This document shows positions 6,673 to 7,570 of a stretch of DNA of 7,570 bases, one piece after another. The DNA comes from Alphaproteobacteria bacterium (GTDB taxonomy: Bacteria; Pseudomonadota; Alphaproteobacteria; Rickettsiales; Rickettsiaceae). The first letter of the stretch is position 1. The number at the start of each line of letters is the position of its first letter. A model generated the notes under the pieces. The model was not told where the DNA came from. It saw nothing but the letters and a program-made list of their open reading frames with translations, and ran no database searches. Position numbers and translations under genes: made by a program. The stretch spans positions 1 to 7,570 of the forward strand of contig JAUIKA010000048.1 of assembly GCA_030430995.1 (NCBI GenBank). Direction: 5' to 3'.

Positions 6673-7304
6673 TTTATATATTTTTTAAATAAGTGATGTG
6701 CTAAATAGCATATTGGTGTATCTAATAATGCTGCTACTATCTTAAAGCCAAGGCTGCTTAGCCCAACTACTAATGCTTCTTGGTAGCTCAGCAGATAGAA
6801 TATGCATAATGCTGATGACATCCAAAATGTATCTACAGTCTGTCCTGCAATGGTGCTTACATTATTTCTGAGCCATAGATACCTACCTGATGTTGATTTC
6901 TGTATAAATTTATATATAAATATATTAGTATATTGTCCTATATAACCAGCAGAAATGGAAGCTGCTGTGCTTATAAAATAAGAAGAAAACACTAAATTAA
7001 AAGTTTTATCGTCGACTTCAGACCAAGGCGTAGCATTAAGTTTTTCTGCAAGATATGTAAATAGTGATATGCAAATGCTAGAAATCAGCATTGCATGTGC
7101 TATAAATTTTGCATCTTCTTTTGAATAAAACTCACATATGATATCAGAGATAAGAAATGTTATTGGGAACATTAAAATCCCCACTGAAACCTCCATATTT
7201 AATGCTCCTAGATATACAAATTTCTTTATAAATAAATTAGCAGTTATAGTAATGCAGCACAAAAGGCACCCAAGCAGCATATAAATCTTATTATATAAAC
7301 TCAT
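6669..7304 (-). CDS. yhhQ: Queuosine precursor transporter YhhQ (VUT/DUF165 family)
   Basis: An inner-membrane carrier that imports queuosine precursors (preQ0/preQ1 in E. coli). Its 211 residues are mostly hydrophobic, with about six membrane segments (near 8-26, 38-56, 66-86, 103-124, 150-172 and 178-202). Family marks are FPITFLISDIICEFY (46-60) with acidic Asp54 and Glu58, LRNNVSTIAGQTVDTFWM (145-162), and a Lys188...Asp195-Thr-Pro segment in the last helix. The overlap with tgt (ATGA) strongly supports the function: import followed by insertion into tRNA. The start at 7304 has no Shine-Dalgarno sequence, and a TATAAT at 7328-7333 predicts a leader of only about 17 bases. No queuosine synthesis gene (queC, D, E, F, A or G) is in the window. 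Confidence 0.92.
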   Translation of the reverse strand: MSLYNKIYMLLGCLLCCITITANLFIKKFVYLGALNMEVSVGILMFPITFLISDIICEFYSKEDAKFIAHAMLISSICISLFTYLAEKLNATPWSEVDDKTFNLVFSSYFISTAASISAGYIGQYTNIFIYKFIQKSTSGRYLWLRNNVSTIAGQTVDTFWMSSALCIFYLLSYQEALVVGLSSLGFKIVAALLDTPICYLAHHLFKKYIK

Positions 7305-7327
7305 AATAATATTATTTTTTTAGGCAT

Positions 7328-7333
7328 ATTATA
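7328..7333 (-). promoter_or_regulatory. Putative -10 box for the yhhQ-tgt-ybdG operon
   Basis: A perfect TATAAT on the minus strand sits 23 bases upstream of the yhhQ start codon, in the 135-base gap after the preceding gene. The hexamer 17 bases further upstream (ATGTGA) matches the -35 consensus at only three positions. There is no room for a preQ1 riboswitch between this box and the start codon. Confidence 0.35.
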
Positions 7334-7439
7334 GCAAATTGTTATCATAATCACATCTGTATAAAGATACATTCTATATTGGTCCTTATATAGTAAACCT
7401 AAGTATTAGTATATAGACTACATATTATTTAACATGTTT

Positions 7440-7570
7440 CTAGTTATAGCATATGATGGAATTTTTCTTATATCCGAAGAAAATTGCTATAGATAAAGCT
7501 GCAATAGCCCAAATATAATAGCTTATAGCAACAATTCCATATTTAGAAGCATTAGCCCATTCGCATATAT
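7440..7570 (-). CDS. C-terminal end of a small membrane protein (partial, runs off the right edge)
   Basis: The minus-strand frame is open from the window edge to a TAG at 7440-7442 and gives 42 residues. EWANASKYG is followed by a strongly hydrophobic segment (about residues 11-31, ISYYIWAIAALSIAIFFGY) and then a charged end (YKKNSIICYN). This is one membrane helix with a lysine-rich cytoplasmic tail. The W...YG...Y pattern before a single helix and the short basic tail are reminiscent of CcmD, the small haem-exporter accessory protein of cytochrome c maturation. They would also fit the last helix of a larger transporter. I do not assign it. The same strand carries yhhQ 135 bases downstream. 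Confidence 0.5.
   Translation of the reverse strand, partial: ICEWANASKYGIVAISYYIWAIAALSIAIFFGYKKNSIICYN

Noticed and set aside
7305..7439. preQ1 riboswitch in front of yhhQ
   Set aside because: The likely leader is only about 17 bases, and no C-rich loop with an A-rich tail typical of preQ1 aptamers is visible in the gap.
1..7570. CRISPR array, defence genes or other large novel system
   Set aside because: No regularly spaced repeats were seen, and every gene-sized frame is either a recognisable housekeeping family or too short to assign.

Overview
The window is AT-rich (roughly 30% G+C, with ATA isoleucine codons abundant) and densely packed with housekeeping genes. The gene families, with proteobacterial best recollected matches, and the mix of an Lol lipoprotein exporter, a Xer recombinase, queuosine salvage genes and a flagellar M-ring gene fit an intracellular or host-associated alphaproteobacterium. 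A Rickettsiales lineage that keeps or recently kept flagellar genes (Midichloria-like) is my best guess. This is inference from gene content and composition, not from a database match.

Layout, left to right. Positions 1 to about 88 are a more GC- and CpG-rich stretch that interrupts the N-terminal quarter of fliF (minus strand, 45-500). Then come xerD (minus, 602-1507) and, 16 bases upstream of it on the same strand, tRNA-Cys(GCA) (1524-1595). A divergent promoter region of about 100 bases separates the tRNA from lolC (plus, 1699-2946) and lolD (plus, 2939-3583), which overlap by 8 bases. A 418-base stretch without a convincing gene lies between the converging lolCD unit and the next operon.

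The right half is one minus-strand operon, read from right to left: yhhQ (7304-6669), tgt (6672-5596, ATGA overlap with yhhQ), a YbdG-type mechanosensitive channel (5576-4419, 19 bases after tgt), and a short unrecognised gene that overlaps the end of the channel gene and is split by a frameshift at an (AT)5 tract (4444-4002). At the right edge is the C-terminal end of a small membrane protein (7440 to beyond 7570).

How the genes work together: YhhQ imports a queuosine precursor and TGT inserts it into tRNA, so these two form a salvage module. LolC and LolD form the inner-membrane ABC machine that releases lipoproteins for transport to the outer membrane. XerD resolves chromosome dimers. The most interesting points are the broken fliF with a foreign-looking junction, the AT-repeat frameshift whose reading frame is restored exactly by losing one AT unit, and a 22-base perfect palindrome inside that same gene. 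I did not find a clear undescribed defence or mobile system.
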